From positions 64,176,515 through 64,240,514 of the forward strand of contig CM075760.1 of NCBI GenBank assembly GCA_037974335.1: DNA of 64,000 bases. Reading direction: 5' to 3'. Positions 1-10,132 of this stretch are shown here, in pieces. The notes under the pieces were generated by a model. That model did not search any database. It worked only from the letters and a program-made list of their open reading frames with translations, and was not told where the DNA came from. Made by a program: the position numbers and the translations under genes. The DNA comes from Prionace glauca. Taxonomy: Eukaryota; Chordata; Chondrichthyes; Carcharhiniformes; Carcharhinidae. The stretch's first letter is position 1. The number at the start of each line of letters is the position of its first letter.

Positions 1-478
1 CTGATACCAGAGTTGAGGGGATTGAGCTATGAGGAGAGGCTGAATAAACTAGGCTTGTACTCGTTAGAGTTTAGAAGAATGAGGGGAGATCTCATTGAGA
101 CGTATAAGATGATGAATGGGATGGATAGGATAGAGGTGGAGAGACTCTTCCCGCTCAAAAAAGACAGTAGGACTAGGGGGCATAGCCTCAAGATAAAGGG
201 GAGGCGGTTTAGAACAGAGTTGAGGAGGAACTTCTTCACTCAAAGGGTGGTGCATCTCTGGAATTCTCTGCCCGTTGAAGTGGTGGAGGCTGCCTCGCTA
301 AATATTTTTAAGAAGCGGGTTGATAGGTTTTTAATAAGAGAAGGGATTAAGGGTTATGGGGAGAGGGCGGGAAGGTGGAACTGAGCCACGACAGATCAGC
401 CATGATCTTATTGAATGGCGGGCAGGCTCGAAGGGCTAGGTGGCCTACTCCTGCTCCTATTTCTTATGTTCTTATGTT
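1..478 (+). mobile_element. CR1-clade LINE, 3' end (subfamily A), cut by window start
   Basis: An open frame at 13-384 encodes the C-terminal end of a CR1 reverse transcriptase ORF. It contains the conserved blocks YEERLNKLGLYSLEFRRMRG, GDLIETYKMM and FFTQRVVHLWNSLPVEVVE that sit just before the stop in this clade. A short 3' UTR follows and ends in the repeated tail TTCTTATG, which is typical of target-primed CR1 insertions. The 5' part lies outside the window. Other copies of the same subfamily occur at 9.6, 17, 28, 58 and 63.9 kb. Confidence 0.9.
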
Positions 479-807
479 CAGCTTGAAATGCTTTCTTCAA
501 AATCAGAAATGCTGAATTTTATGAAAAATTTCACAAAATAGTGTAAATTCTCAAATACATGTTGAATTTTGTCCAAAATGTATGAGGTTAGCATTTATTT
601 AACATCCTAATCTTATTAAATGATTTTTTTCGAAAAAAATAACTTAAAATAGTCGGTTGCTGTTCTTTAGCAATCTCCTAGCATTACTTTCTCCAGAGAA
701 GCTGAAAATATGCTCGCCAGCATTTGTCTGAATAAGTATAAAGCTATTAAATACCTTTTTCATCGAAAGTAATAAGGAATTTGTGAACACCTTTTAAAAA
801 TTTGCAC

Positions 808-868
808 CGAGCTAACCAGGAACCTTCTGATCCGTAGTCAGACGCGTTATCTATTGCATCACTGACCC
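808..868 (-). pseudogene. tRNA-Arg(ACG) pseudogene, T arm deleted
   Basis: On the minus strand the D arm and anticodon arm of tRNA-Arg match well, with anticodon loop CTACGGA (anticodon ACG) closed by TCTGA/TCAGA. After the variable region the T arm is interrupted: about 11 bases expected between GGTTCG and GCTCG are missing, and the acceptor stem cannot close. The copy in the right arm (15749-15809) has the same lesion, so the loss predates the inverted duplication. Confidence 0.75.
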
Positions 869-1138
869 ACATGGGAAAGTGGGATAGTTGTTACATATTA
901 GCTCGACGTTTCGAAAGTTTCAGGCAGAAACATTGTCAAAAAGTTTGTGTACACTTGTGAGGAAAAGGCCCATTATTGAGATTGTCTTCATTCATTTCCT
1001 ATCATCCCTAATCGCCCTTGCATTGAGGAACAGCAGTTGAACGGGCTGGCTGATTCTCCTCTCGATGAGGACTTGGTGATAAATTTAAATGAAACGCCCT
1101 TCGGCCAATCCATCATCTGTATTTGCAAATTAAAACAA

Positions 1139-1209
1139 GGTTCTGCCGAGATTTGAACTCGGATCGCTGGATTCAGAGTCCAGAGTGCTCACCATTACAC
1201 CACAGAACC
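1139..1209 (-). tRNA. tRNA-Gln(CTG)
   Basis: The 71-nt sequence on the minus strand folds as a normal cloverleaf. The acceptor GGTTCTG pairs with CAGAACC, the anticodon stem CTGGA/TCCAG carries loop CTCTGAA (anticodon CTG), and a B box GAGTTCAAATC is present. It is nearly the vertebrate tRNA-Gln consensus. A T4 run begins about 5 bases after the 3' end and can serve as the Pol III terminator. The body is identical to the right-arm copy at 15408-15478. Confidence 0.95.
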
Positions 1210-1606
1210 CAACACGTGCGCACAGCCTGAAAATCCTGGATCAATACTTGTGCCAATTTGAACAGCAGGGAGAAATATCAGTCCCTTTGCACAATTATTC
1301 ACATTTATATTTCCCTTGCTGGTTCCTCCTGTAAAAGCGAGTAGGCTACTTTCCACTGCATTAAATTTCACTGTAACTGACCACATTCAAACACCAATGT
1401 TTGTATCGAACTGACATAAACCTTACTGCAGTAAATCCACTGAACAACATCAGCTTATCATTGCTCTGCTTTCATCACACTGGAAGCCAATGTGAAAATA
1501 TAAACAATTTCAAATCTTAACAGACAGGAAGGAGTGTGTGAGTGCGGACAATTGGCGCTGTGCACATTACTGTAACCAGTATCTGGGAGAATCAGGCAGA
1601 TGGGAT

Positions 1607-1655
1607 CCTGGGGGTCTCGTGGTTAGGATTCAGCGCTTTCAGATGTCGCAGACTG
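1607..1655 (+). pseudogene. tRNA-Glu(TTC) relic, 5' half only
   Basis: The stretch GGTCTCGTGGTTAGGATTC followed by a GCGCTTTCA anticodon region matches the first half of tRNA-Glu(TTC). The sequence then diverges where the T arm should be. The same relic lies in the right arm near 14975-15013. Confidence 0.6.
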
Positions 1656-1677
1656 GCCTCGAGAAATGAAGATTTAA

Positions 1678-1785
1678 TGCATTTTTTTAGCGTAAGAGTA
1701 AAAAGCTTTGGGGTTTTCCTTTATGCGACTTGCCAAGGACTTCTCGTGCCCCCTCCTAGCTCTCCTAAGCCCTATTTTTTTTAAC
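1678..1785 (-). mobile_element. small CR1 ORF2 scrap (left arm copy)
   Basis: Read on the minus strand this resembles the conserved KENPKAFYSYVKN stretch just upstream of the CR1 reverse transcriptase. The mirror copy at 14836-14938 reads on the plus strand. The fragment was therefore present before the inverted duplication. Confidence 0.6.
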
Positions 1786-2272
1786 TCATTCCGACCTAAC
1801 TTGTAACCCTATATAGGTGTTATCAAATGTAGAAAGTGGAAGTTTGTCCTGGTGTCGCATTGGGTACCAGCTTTGAAGAAATGTAGCAACTTAAAGCTTT
1901 TGCAGAATGGCATGATGCGTATTGTAGTGATATGGGGTGAGTGGAAGAGACAGTGTGAAAATGATTTGAATGCGTTTTAAGCGTGTTTAGACTGATATGG
2001 TGAAAGCAGAGGCAGATTTGGGAGAATGAGGCTGTGTGAGAGGGGGATTGTTGCAGAGTTTTTGTGTTTTGGAGGAAGGGTGAAAGTTTGAGATGCGGTT
2101 GTGAATGAAAGGAAGGTGTTGAACAGCATGAAAGGCTTGTGCGATGTTGCGTGTGAGATTTGAGTGAGAGCATTTGTGGGCATTTGGGGAACGAAAGGAC
2201 AAAGTAAGGAAATTACAATGCTGTTGAGTGTGAAGGAAGAGAGAGCATGTGGGGGTAGCGCCAGTAAGAGCA

Positions 2273-2343
2273 GCATTGGTGGTTCAGTGGTAGAATTCTC
2301 GCTTCCCACGCGGGAGACCCGGGTTCGATTCCGGGCCAATGCA
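2273..2343 (+). tRNA. tRNA-Gly(CCC)
   Basis: The acceptor GCATTGG pairs with CCAATGC and is followed by discriminator A. The anticodon loop TTCCCAC gives anticodon CCC. The T stem CCGGG/CCGGG with TTCGATT loop is intact. It matches the vertebrate tRNA-Gly(CCC) pattern closely. No T4 run follows immediately (only CTTCTTCTTTC), so termination may be weak or use a later site. The right-arm partner is at 14278-14348. Confidence 0.93.
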
Positions 2344-2764
2344 AAGCTTCTTCTTTCTCCGTTCACTCTGTATATTGAAGCGAGTCTCCTATCAGAGTTG
2401 TGGGGAAACATTAAGTCTTGGAACGAAATCCTGAGGGAAATAGATCGCATTATTCGGAAGGAGGTGCAGTTGTGAATGGTGTTGTTGATGATTGAGTGGC
2501 AAGTGTTGGATGTTTGGGCTACGGGTAGTCAGTTCCCTTCCCTCCCGTTGAATTCCTGCCTGTGATAAGAAACATGGATTCATTTTACCTGCCCGTTCAT
2601 AGGAGAAACACACTACAGCAGTGCTGCAGGATCAACGGAACTAAAGAGGCTTGTATAGAATTGTAAACAGTGCGGTCATGCTGCAGTTCTGGAACAGGTT
2701 TTCAGAAATAGAATTGTGGTCATTGACACACTAGTTTAGAATATATTTAACTGCTGTTGTCTCA

Positions 2765-2785
2765 GTCTCTGTGGCGCAATGGGTC

Positions 2786-2821
<36 letters not shown>

Positions 2822-2838
2822 GAGACCACCCGGGGACG
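2765..2838 (+). tRNA. tRNA-Asn(GTT)
   Basis: This is a 74-nt gene with acceptor GTCTCTG, anticodon stem TTCGG/CCGAA around loop CTGTTAA (anticodon GTT), and T arm GGTGG TTCGAGA CCACC. It is close to the vertebrate tRNA-Asn consensus. A T5 terminator lies 3 bases after the gene. Flanking sequence on both sides is shared with the diverged copy at 4591 and, inverted, with 13779-13852. Confidence 0.94.
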
Positions 2839-3102
2839 GATTTTTGCTATTTTTCTCACTATCAGCATTCACGGGCAAACAATTGCCTGCATCAACTCAT
2901 TGAAAAGTCTGGAACTCCGAGAGAGAGTTTGGCAGTGTACAAGCTGAGACATTGTATATACCTCTGATACTATGTGTGCCCTTGTATCTTTCGAGTTACC
3001 GGGATCTCTATATGTCTGCGTCTGAATCTAGTGTGCCCCTGCATCTACATGTGTCCCTGAATCTGTGTATGCCCCCCTGTATCTCTGTAGGCTCCAATAC
3101 CT

Positions 3103-3152
3103 GTGTGTGTGTGTGTGTTTGTGTGTGTCTGTGTGTGTGTGTGTGTGTGTGT
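3103..3152. repeat. (GT)n microsatellite
   Basis: A GT run with a few TTTG/TCTG interruptions. The right arm has the corresponding CA run at 13530-13551, shorter and purer, so the two arms have drifted in repeat length. Confidence 0.9.
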
Positions 3153-4019
3153 ATCCCTGTAAATGTCTGATTCTTTGTGCCTTTTTTAAGACTAAACGGT
3201 GAAAATGTCTGACAAACGAATTGCAGAGGGCAGCAATGTTTACCCAGAAAGATTCTGAATTTGATTTACGTCTGATAACTGCATCGAATGTACAATTTGA
3301 AGTCTCACATAATCCCAACTTCAATCTCCAGACATGATCTCCCAATGGGAAATGAAGAACACGAGTTATCTGCGGTGCCTGGTTATAAAAAGGGCGAATA
3401 CGCCAGCCGAGATCCTTCTATAAACTCCAATCTCGGACAATATCGTTCAATATTCATATTTCAGCAACCGGTTCGCAGACTCACAAGCACTAGCGCCTGC
3501 AGTCGCTGTTGACCGCCAGCAGATGGTGGTGTTGTATCATTTTAATCACAAGGTTAGTGCAGCAGGTTTGAGGAGATATTTGAGGAAAATTTATTTCCCT
3601 GTTTCCATGGAAAGGGAACAATCAGTAAAGCAATGGCGTTAATGTCTCTGTCAGTAACATTCACAGGAAAATCTGACCGAAGGATAATGAATTTAATACT
3701 TGCATTCATATTTACCTTCCGGCTAGTGAACATGTCGATTACCAGCTAATTATTGAATAACCTTACATTTTAATGATTTAAAGATTTGTCTATTTTATCG
3801 TCCAGACATTATCAAATAATATTTCATTATAATTGGACACATGTCTCTTTTTCGCTGGATTTTCCATTCCTCGGCGCTCAGTTTTTTCCTTAGTCCGTTC
3901 AGAAATCCAGCCGAACCCTGCCTCTATAATATGTTCTGTGTATATGTAAATATAGTTCCTTCTTATAATTTTTGACTTTAGCACAGTTCGAGACCTAACT
4001 CACTCTGATCTATAACACA

Positions 4020-4547
4020 ATTTCATCCACTTCATGAACTTTTTAGTTAACATCCATCTATTCTTCTCACTCGCTCTTTGTTCGATTCCATCTATTGGAC
4101 ACATTTGATAGAAAAACAATTAGTGAGAAAGTGTCTGCTTTATTAGTGATACACGGGTGTGTTCAGTAGTGCATGACATAGAGCCTAGCACAATAATGTC
4201 TGAGATGGAGCCTAATGTAACGTAAGTGAACTCTTGACAAAGTAATAATAGTCCAGAGACGATGACTTGTAGCATTTATCATGGCATGTCTACATGTATT
4301 AATAAATGAAGCGGCATGTAATGTACTGTAAACAGTTGCAAAGTCTATTGCAATAATGATTCAAATGAGTCAAACGCAGTCTATAAAGAGACATGGCCTA
4401 GTGCATTACTGTACAAGACTGCACCAAATGTGTGATTGGAGTGAACACTGCCATGAACAGTCATAAATGAGACAACGTTAATTGTAGCCCTTACAGAAGC
4501 AAAGCCCAGTGCATTAATAATGAAATTAAACTTCAGATTGGGTGATC
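4020..4547. other. spacer start, no gene recognised
   Basis: Unique-looking AT-rich sequence just inside the left arm. I see no tRNA, long ORF or repeat that I can name. Confidence 0.5.
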
Positions 4548-4590
4548 ATTGGTCACAAACTGGTCTAGAATATATTTAGCTGCTGTCTCA

Positions 4591-4664
4591 GTCTCTGTGG
4601 CGGAAATGGTCAACGCGTTCGGCTATTAACCGAAAGGTTGGTGGTTCGAGACCACCAAGGGACG
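4591..4664 (+). tRNA. diverged tRNA-Asn copy, anticodon ATT
   Basis: This copy shares flanks with the tRNA-Asn at 2765, so it is a local duplicate of about 165 bp. The anticodon stem TTCGG/CCGAA is intact, but the loop reads CTATTAA, changing anticodon GTT to ATT. The D loop is altered (GGAAATGGTCAAC) and the acceptor has one mismatch at the base of the stem. The T arm is intact and a T4 run follows. It may be a functional rare isodecoder or an early pseudogene; the D-loop changes favour the latter. Confidence 0.65.
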
Positions 4665-4974
4665 GAATTTTATTATTTCCTCACCATCAGCATTCACGTT
4701 TAAACAGTTGCCTGTTGGCAATGGGTCCGTGGGTGCCAATAAAAAATAGCTGTGAATTGTTCCCGGCTGTACTGTTATCTGGTATTACCAACATTATTTA
4801 ATGACGATTGACTTCAAACATATTACATATAACATTATATACATATACACATATGTCTATCTGTACACCATTACATATATATATATCATTATATATCTAA
4901 ATGCTTCCATTATACTTTTAAACATATAAAAAAATTGAAAAATGAACTTGTGGCTGAGTATTTGTTCTAATTCC

Positions 4975-5165
4975 ATATTCCTGCTTCCATTCATTCCTGG
5001 AATGATCATAAATCTGTCTAACCCAAACTGAAATGTGTTCAATGATGGAGCATCAGAACCCTCTGGAGTAGAGAATTCCCAAGATTCACCAACCTTTGAG
5101 TGAAACAATTTCTCCTCATCTCAGTCCTAAATCATCAACGCCTTATCCTGAGATTGTGTCCCTGT
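4975..5165 (-). mobile_element. old CR1 3'-end fragment
   Basis: On the minus strand it retains the diverged remnant of the conserved CR1 3' coding region, including the antisense of the TTCACTCAAAGGTTGG-type block before the stop. It is heavily diverged and truncated. Confidence 0.6.
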
Positions 5166-5227
5166 GTAGAAATAAAACAAAATTCAGGTGGCTCATGGAT
5201 AAATTAATATTTGAAAATTAGCAAGCT

Positions 5228-5299
5228 TCCCTGGTGGTCTCGTGGTTAGGATTCGACGCTCTCACCGCCGCGGCCCGGGTTCGATTCCCGGTCAGGGAA
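5228..5299 (+). tRNA. tRNA-Glu(CTC)
   Basis: A 72-nt gene with acceptor TCCCTGG/TCAGGGA, D arm GGTCTCGTGGTTAGGA, anticodon loop CTCTCAC (anticodon CTC) and T arm CCGGG TTCGATT CCCGG. The anticodon stem has one G-to-A change (CGACG against CGCCG) that leaves an A-C mismatch not seen in the copies at 7075 and 11554. There is no T4 run directly downstream. It is probably a gene, but possibly weakened. Confidence 0.85.
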
Positions 5300-5719
5300 T
5301 GTAGATTTATTGTTGTACAACAATCCTGTGTTACTTCCCGGTCTGCACCAGTTCTGTCGGAATCAGGATCAGGGAGATTTCCTTTTCAGTATCTGAATTG
5401 GAAATGTCACATTTCAAGAACAAAGAAAAAAGGGAGCGACAGGTTACAAAGCGCTGATGATATAAATGCTGAGATTATTCGAAGAAAGATGAAAATGATG
5501 CATTAATGAATGGGTAGAAATCATTGATCCCTTAGATATTTGCGAGACGAACGCTTTTAAATGTTGATGTTGGGGATAAGTTGTACAATCAGATTGAAAG
5601 TAACGGTTATCTTCCTAAATTCAGTGACATGGGCTCTCAGGCTAACCATCGGAACCTGCAGCAACAGAGCGCAGTTGAACATTGCAGACAGGCAGATTTG
5701 CTGCATTAGTTTTACAGTT

Positions 5720-5792
5720 GTTTCTGTAGTGTAGTGGTTATCACATTCGCTTCACACGCGAAAGGTCCCCGGTTCGAAACCGGGCAGAAACA
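5720..5792 (+). tRNA. tRNA-Val(CAC)
   Basis: Acceptor GTTTCTG pairs fully with CAGAAAC. The anticodon stem TTCGC/GCGAA encloses loop TTCACAC (anticodon CAC), and the T arm CCCGG TTCGAAA CCGGG is perfect. It is very close to vertebrate tRNA-Val(CAC). The duplicate at 7556 has decayed. No T4 run is visible immediately downstream. Confidence 0.92.
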
Positions 5793-6214
5793 ATCATTAA
5801 TCTTGCTTCTGTCGGGGAAGGGAATTTATTTGGTTTCAGTTTGTTGCTGCACATTATCCGAACCTCGATGTTAAAAACATGTTATCATTTCTCTGATTTC
5901 ATCCTCAAATACTTTCTGTGAAATAAGGTGCACTGACGGGGAAGTTCGATTTTGACACCGAGCATTTATTCGCATCTCGTTCAGTCTCCAACAGAATTTA
6001 ATGGGTTTATAGGGGCGCAGACGAATATGGTTATTCACCATCAGAAATTTCTGATAGTAGTGTCTGCTCAAACAGACAGATACAAGTAATACTGTAAGTG
6101 AACTGGAGGAAAAGGCGCACATTTCACAGAAGAATCACATGACGAAAACGACATTGCGCACACTGCTGCATTCAATCTTACAACAGCAGGAAGGATCAAA
6201 ATTTCAATCCATTT

Positions 6215-6283
6215 CACTCGCGTTGGGATTCGAACCCACACCTCCACGGAGATTGGAGCCTTAGACCGCTCGGCCATACAACC
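6215..6283 (-). pseudogene. tRNA-Leu relic lacking its anticodon arm
   Basis: The minus strand carries the A-box region TGGCCGAGCGGTCTAAGGC, a type-II style variable arm, and the B-box region GGGTTCGAATCCCA of tRNA-Leu. The anticodon stem-loop between them is largely missing, and the acceptor ends (GGTTGTA and the 3' end) cannot pair. It is an internally deleted tRNA-Leu pseudogene that keeps both Pol III promoter boxes. Confidence 0.75.
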
Positions 6284-6299
6284 ACATTGACATATGTCA

Positions 6300-7000
6300 C
6301 AATCATATTATTTAATGGAAATGTTACTGAAATTCGTTTAAAGAAATGGAGTTGGGAAAGGCCATCGGGAGGATTGAGCCTGATCCTTCTCTGAATCAGG
6401 TCAGCCTGAACTGTGTAACAAACAGAAATCATCTCACTTTAGAAACACAATGAGCTGCACTGAAGGTTCACCATCATTTAAACTGTCCTTAAGCTCGTCG
6501 TTTCTTAATTTCCTGTTGCTCTGTTTTTTGAAGGGAAGTAGCGGGGGGTGGAGATGGCCTTCGCGTGATATTCGTCTCCATTGAGTATAGACTGAAGGCT
6601 CTGAAGAAGATGTCACAGCTTCTGAACTCTGGGCACTTACTGGGGGTGGGAGAACATTCTAACTGCCGGGTCCCGGAGTAACAAGGTAACACTGAGCTGG
6701 TGATGGCGGAACCCGGGTGTTCCAATGGTGCAACGCCATCGTTTTCACCACCATGGGCTCGATGACAGGTGTCAAGTGTGGAAATAAGCAGAGTATGTTT
6801 TTATAATGAGAAACCTGCCCATTGGGTGACGGAAGAGAAGGAAGAGAAAGGCTAAAATGAGGATGATCCGCTGATTGGGAAAGTCACTGTCAGTTTCCCT
6901 GTTGGATCAGTGGTTTGGATTCTGCACTGTGGCCACAAGTTTATATCACTTGTGTGTGATATAAGCATGGCAATGTGACGGAGAAATTTGTATTTGGTGA
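6300..7000. other. no gene recognised
   Basis: Between the two direct-duplication blocks I see no convincing coding exon, tRNA or named repeat. Short open frames here have no recognisable domains. Confidence 0.4.
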
Positions 7001-7074
7001 ATAAAAAGACAGAAACAAAACAAAAGGCAGGTGGTTCATGGATAAATTAATATTTTATAAAGCGTTTACCAGCT

Positions 7075-7146
7075 TCCCTGGTGGTCTAGTGGTTAGGATT
7101 CGGCGCTTTCACCGCCGCGGCCCGGGTTCGATTCCCGGTCAGGGAA
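7075..7146 (+). tRNA. tRNA-Glu(TTC)
   Basis: All stems are intact, with acceptor TCCCTGG/TCAGGGA, anticodon stem CGGCG/CGCCG, loop CTTTCAC (anticodon TTC) and a perfect T arm. It lies at the same position of the direct duplication as the Glu(CTC) gene at 5228, so the duplicate pair encodes two different isoacceptors. No T4 run follows immediately. Confidence 0.94.
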
Positions 7147-7555
7147 TGTAGATTTATTGCTGTGCAACAATCCTGTGTTACTTCCCGGTCTGCACCAGTT
7201 CTGTCGGAATCAGAATCAGGGAGATTTCCTCTTCAGTCCCTGAATTGGAAATGTCAGATTTGAAGAACAAAGAAATAAGGGGAGCAACAGGATACAAAAT
7301 GCGGATGATTATTGGAAGAAAGATGAAAATGATGTGTTAATGAATGGGCAGAAATCATTGCTCCCTTAGATATTTGCTGGACGAACGCTTTTAAATGTTG
7401 ATGTTGGGGATAAGATGTACAATCAGATTGAAAGTAACGGTTATCTTCCTGAATTCAGTGACATGGGCTCTCAGTCTAACCATCGGAACCTGCAGCAACA
7501 CAGCGCAGTTGAACATTGAAGACAGGCAGGTTTGCTCTACCGTGTGTTTCCAGCT

Positions 7556-7628
7556 ATTTCTGTAGTGTAGTGGTTATCACAGTCGCCTCACACGCGCATG
7601 GTCCCCGGATCAAATCCGGGCAGGACCT
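7556..7628 (+). pseudogene. tRNA-Val(CAC) pseudogene
   Basis: Duplicate of the Val gene at 5720. The 5' end reads ATTTCTG while the 3' end reads CAGGACC, so the acceptor stem is mismatched. The anticodon stem also has a mismatch (GTCGC against GCGCA), and the T loop is changed to GATCAAA. The anticodon CAC itself is kept. Confidence 0.8.
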
Positions 7629-8081
7629 TTGATTAAGCTTTCTCATGTCGGGGAAGGGAAAATTGTTTGATTTCAGTTTGTTGCTTAACATTATCTGAAC
7701 CTCGGTGTTAAAGACATGTTATCACTGCTCTGATCTCACCCTCAAATGTTTTCTATGAAATAAAGTGCACTGAGGGGAAAGTTCGATTTTGACACCGAGC
7801 ATTTATTCGCATCTCGTTCAGTCCCCAACAGAATTTAATGGGTTTCTAGGTGCAGACTTATATGGTTATTCACCATCTGAAATATCTGATAGTAGTGTGA
7901 GCTCAAAAAGACCGAAACTAGTGATACTGGAAGTGTTTGCAGTCTCGATGTTGTGCTACTTGTTATAATTCACACTCAGTTATTGGTTTGAAAAGAATCA
8001 TAGTGAACTCGGAAACTTAACTCCAGATTTGTTTTAAGCCCTGCTGAGAACTTCCAGTCCTTCCTGTTTTTATTCTAACAG

Positions 8082-8600
8082 GAATCATAGGAGGAGGAGC
8101 AGGCCACTCGGTCCATCCAGATTTCCACCATTCAATACCATCATGGCTGATCTTGGGATACAACTTAGTTTTTCCACCAGCTCCCCAGATCCCTGAATTC
8201 TCTAAGAGATCAGAAACCTGTTTATCCCAACCTTAAATGTGCTCGATTATGGGGCATACATAACTGTCAGGTGCAGAAAATATCAAAGATTCTTGCCCTT
8301 TGAGTGAAGTAATTTCTCCTTATCTTAGCCCTAAATGACCAGCCGGTGATCTGTGCAGCAGGGGGTTAGATTCCCGACCAGCAGAGAGAAAGAAAATCTC
8401 TCAGCCTCCATCCTATCAAACCGAATCAGCACTGTGTAAGTTTAAATAGATCACCGCTTATTCTTCTAAACTCCAGAGAATTTCATCACAGGACAACTCA
8501 CTGACCCCAGGGAGCAATCTGGTGAACCTTCTCTTTACCGTATCTAATGCAAAGCATATCCATTTTTAAATGTGACTGTCACATCTGCGCAGAATATTGA
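8082..8600 (-). mobile_element. old CR1 3'-region fragment
   Basis: On the plus strand it reads as the antisense of the CR1 3' end (GGAGGAGCAGGCCACTCGG, then ATGGCTGATCTTGG and the CTTTGAGTGAAGTAATTTCTCC block). It is interrupted near 8340-8430 by sequence I cannot align and is too diverged to code. Confidence 0.7.
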
Positions 8601-8954
8601 ACCTGGTTTCCACAAAATCCTGTGTAACAGGAGAAACACCTCGTTATTTTTAAACTCCAGTCTGCCAGCAATAAGAACAAAATGTAATTCCCCTTCCAAT
8701 TATCTGCTGCACCAACACACTAACTTTATACATTCCTTGTACAAACGCATCTCCTCTATTCTTAATATCAACATTTATATTTCTCAGCTCGACAAACATG
8801 TTCTGCTCTTTCGATTTCTTCTCCCAAAGAAGAATATCGTTTTGCTTTCCAAAATGGCACCTGATCTGCCCCTCCACTCATAAGAACACTCTGTTTCACT
8901 TCTGAGTACTACTTACCTTTTTCCTAGAGTTTATATGAGCTAAACTTTGCCTGG

Positions 8955-9027
8955 AGGCTCCAGCGAGAATTGAACTCGCGACCCCTGGTTTACAAGACCA
9001 GTGCTCTAACCACTGAGCTATGGAGCC
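8955..9027 (-). tRNA. tRNA-Thr(TGT)
   Basis: A 73-nt gene on the minus strand with perfect acceptor GGCTCCA/TGGAGCC, D arm TAGCTCAGTGGTTAGAGCA, anticodon stem CTGGT/ACCAG with loop CTTGTAA (anticodon TGT), and T arm GCGAG TTCAATT CTCGC. It matches the vertebrate tRNA-Thr(TGT) pattern. No T4 run is seen in the first 20 bases downstream. Confidence 0.95.
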
Positions 9028-9595
9028 AAATGCTGGAAGCGCTTTGCGGTACTAGTAACATTATCAGTGGATTGAGGAGCAGGATGGGGTTTGAGGTGGG
9101 GGATTTTTGATGAATGTGGAAATGTCTGAGGTGGAGAGCAGAAAGTTAAAAGATGCAACTTGGAAGTGACATGATTTGACTCGTGTGCTGTGTGTGTATC
9201 TGACATGTATGTTGTGTATCTGACATGTATGTTCTTCAGAGTTTATCGTTAGTGTTACATCTCTGACTTCTCCAGCTCCGATGCCATTTCATCCAGCCGG
9301 AAGATTTAGATGTTGTTCCCTTCACAGACGCTGTGGGGCGATTGATTTCTGTGTTTCTCCTGAGAGGAGAGATTCAGTGGGATGAGTGTGTTCGCTCTGG
9401 AATTCAGAATAATCAGAGATGAAATTATTGAAACATCTGAAACTGGGAAACAGTGTGACACGAAAATCTTGAGAAGGTTTTCCCCCCGCCCTGGCTAAAT
9501 TGTTACGAACCAAAAAAAAAGGTGAATGATATGAGAGGAGTTTGGAATGCTTGGGAAAGGTGAAGCTCAGAATTGAAAGATGTGAACGATCTAAT

Positions 9596-9960
9596 TGATG
9601 ATTGAGAGGGATGGATAGAAACTTTGGGGATTCTGCCTAATTAGGACTAGAGGGTACAGCCTCAACATAAGGGGGGGGGGGGGGGTGCAGTTTAGAACGG
9701 AGTTGAGGAGGAACTTCATCACGCAAAGGGTGGTGAATGTCTGGAATTCTCTGCCCGTTGAAGTGGTGGAGGCTGCCTCGCTAAATATATTTAAGACACG
9801 GGTAGATAGGTTTTTGGTAGGCAAGGGAATTAAGGGTTATGGGGAGAAAGCGGGAAAGTGGAACTGAGCCACTTCAGATCAGCCATGATCTTATTGAATG
9901 GCGGGGCAGGCTCAAGGGGCTAGATGGCCTACTCCTGCTCCTATTTCTTATGTTCTTATG
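9596..9960 (+). mobile_element. CR1 LINE 3' end (subfamily A)
   Basis: A 5'-truncated copy. The frame at 9685-9867 encodes the terminal FITQRVVNVWNSLPVEVVE block and stop. The 3' UTR ends with the TTCTTATG tail. A long G run near 9670 lies in its coding part. Confidence 0.9.
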
Positions 9961-10059
9961 ATTCATTGTAAACTGAAATCTGAACAAACTGAGACACCAA
10001 ATGGAAAAGCCATATTTTCTCCATGCATTTCAGGTTAAGGAAAGGACTGTAGGCTATGT

Positions 10060-10132
10060 GCCCGGCTAGCTCAGTCGGTAGAGCATGAGACTCTTAATCT
10101 CAGGGTCGTGGGTTCGAGCCCCACGTTGGGCG
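10060..10132 (+). tRNA. tRNA-Lys(CTT)
   Basis: Apparently identical to the vertebrate consensus: acceptor GCCCGGC/GTTGGGC with a G-U pair, A box TAGCTCAGTCGGTAGAGCA, anticodon loop ACTCTTAAT region (anticodon CTT), and B box GGTTCGAGCCC. A T8 terminator begins within 6 bases of the 3' end. Confidence 0.97.

Larger units (their letters stand above)
478..4019 (+). repeat. left arm of large inverted duplication (tRNA-bearing)
   Basis: This 3.5 kb stretch matches 12693-16133 in reverse complement along its whole length, with small indels and only a few per cent substitutions in the parts compared by eye. It carries, in order, an Arg tRNA relic, tRNA-Gln, a Glu tRNA relic, a CR1 scrap, tRNA-Gly, tRNA-Asn and a GT microsatellite. 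All of these recur in mirror order in the other arm. The outer edge coincides with the 3' end of the CR1 element, so the original arm may have extended beyond the window before that insertion. Confidence 0.92.
5165..6095 (+). repeat. direct duplication block, copy 1 (Glu-Val)
   Basis: This block of about 930 bp recurs at 7005-7925 in the same orientation. It includes a tRNA-Glu and a tRNA-Val and the sequence between and after them. Recognisable shared stretches run from the leader GTGGTCTCATGG-like sequence to the segment ending near GATAGTAGTGT. Confidence 0.85.
7005..7925 (+). repeat. direct duplication block, copy 2 (Glu-Val)
   Basis: Second copy of the block at 5165-6095. It holds tRNA-Glu(TTC) at 7075 and a decayed tRNA-Val at 7556. 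Similarity continues past the Val copy to the segment ending near GATAGTAGTGT at about 7900. Confidence 0.85.

Noticed and set aside
8330-8400. GGGGTTAGATTCCCGACC-like sequence resembling a tRNA B box
   Set aside because: No matching stems or anticodon arm; it lies within a decayed CR1 fragment region.
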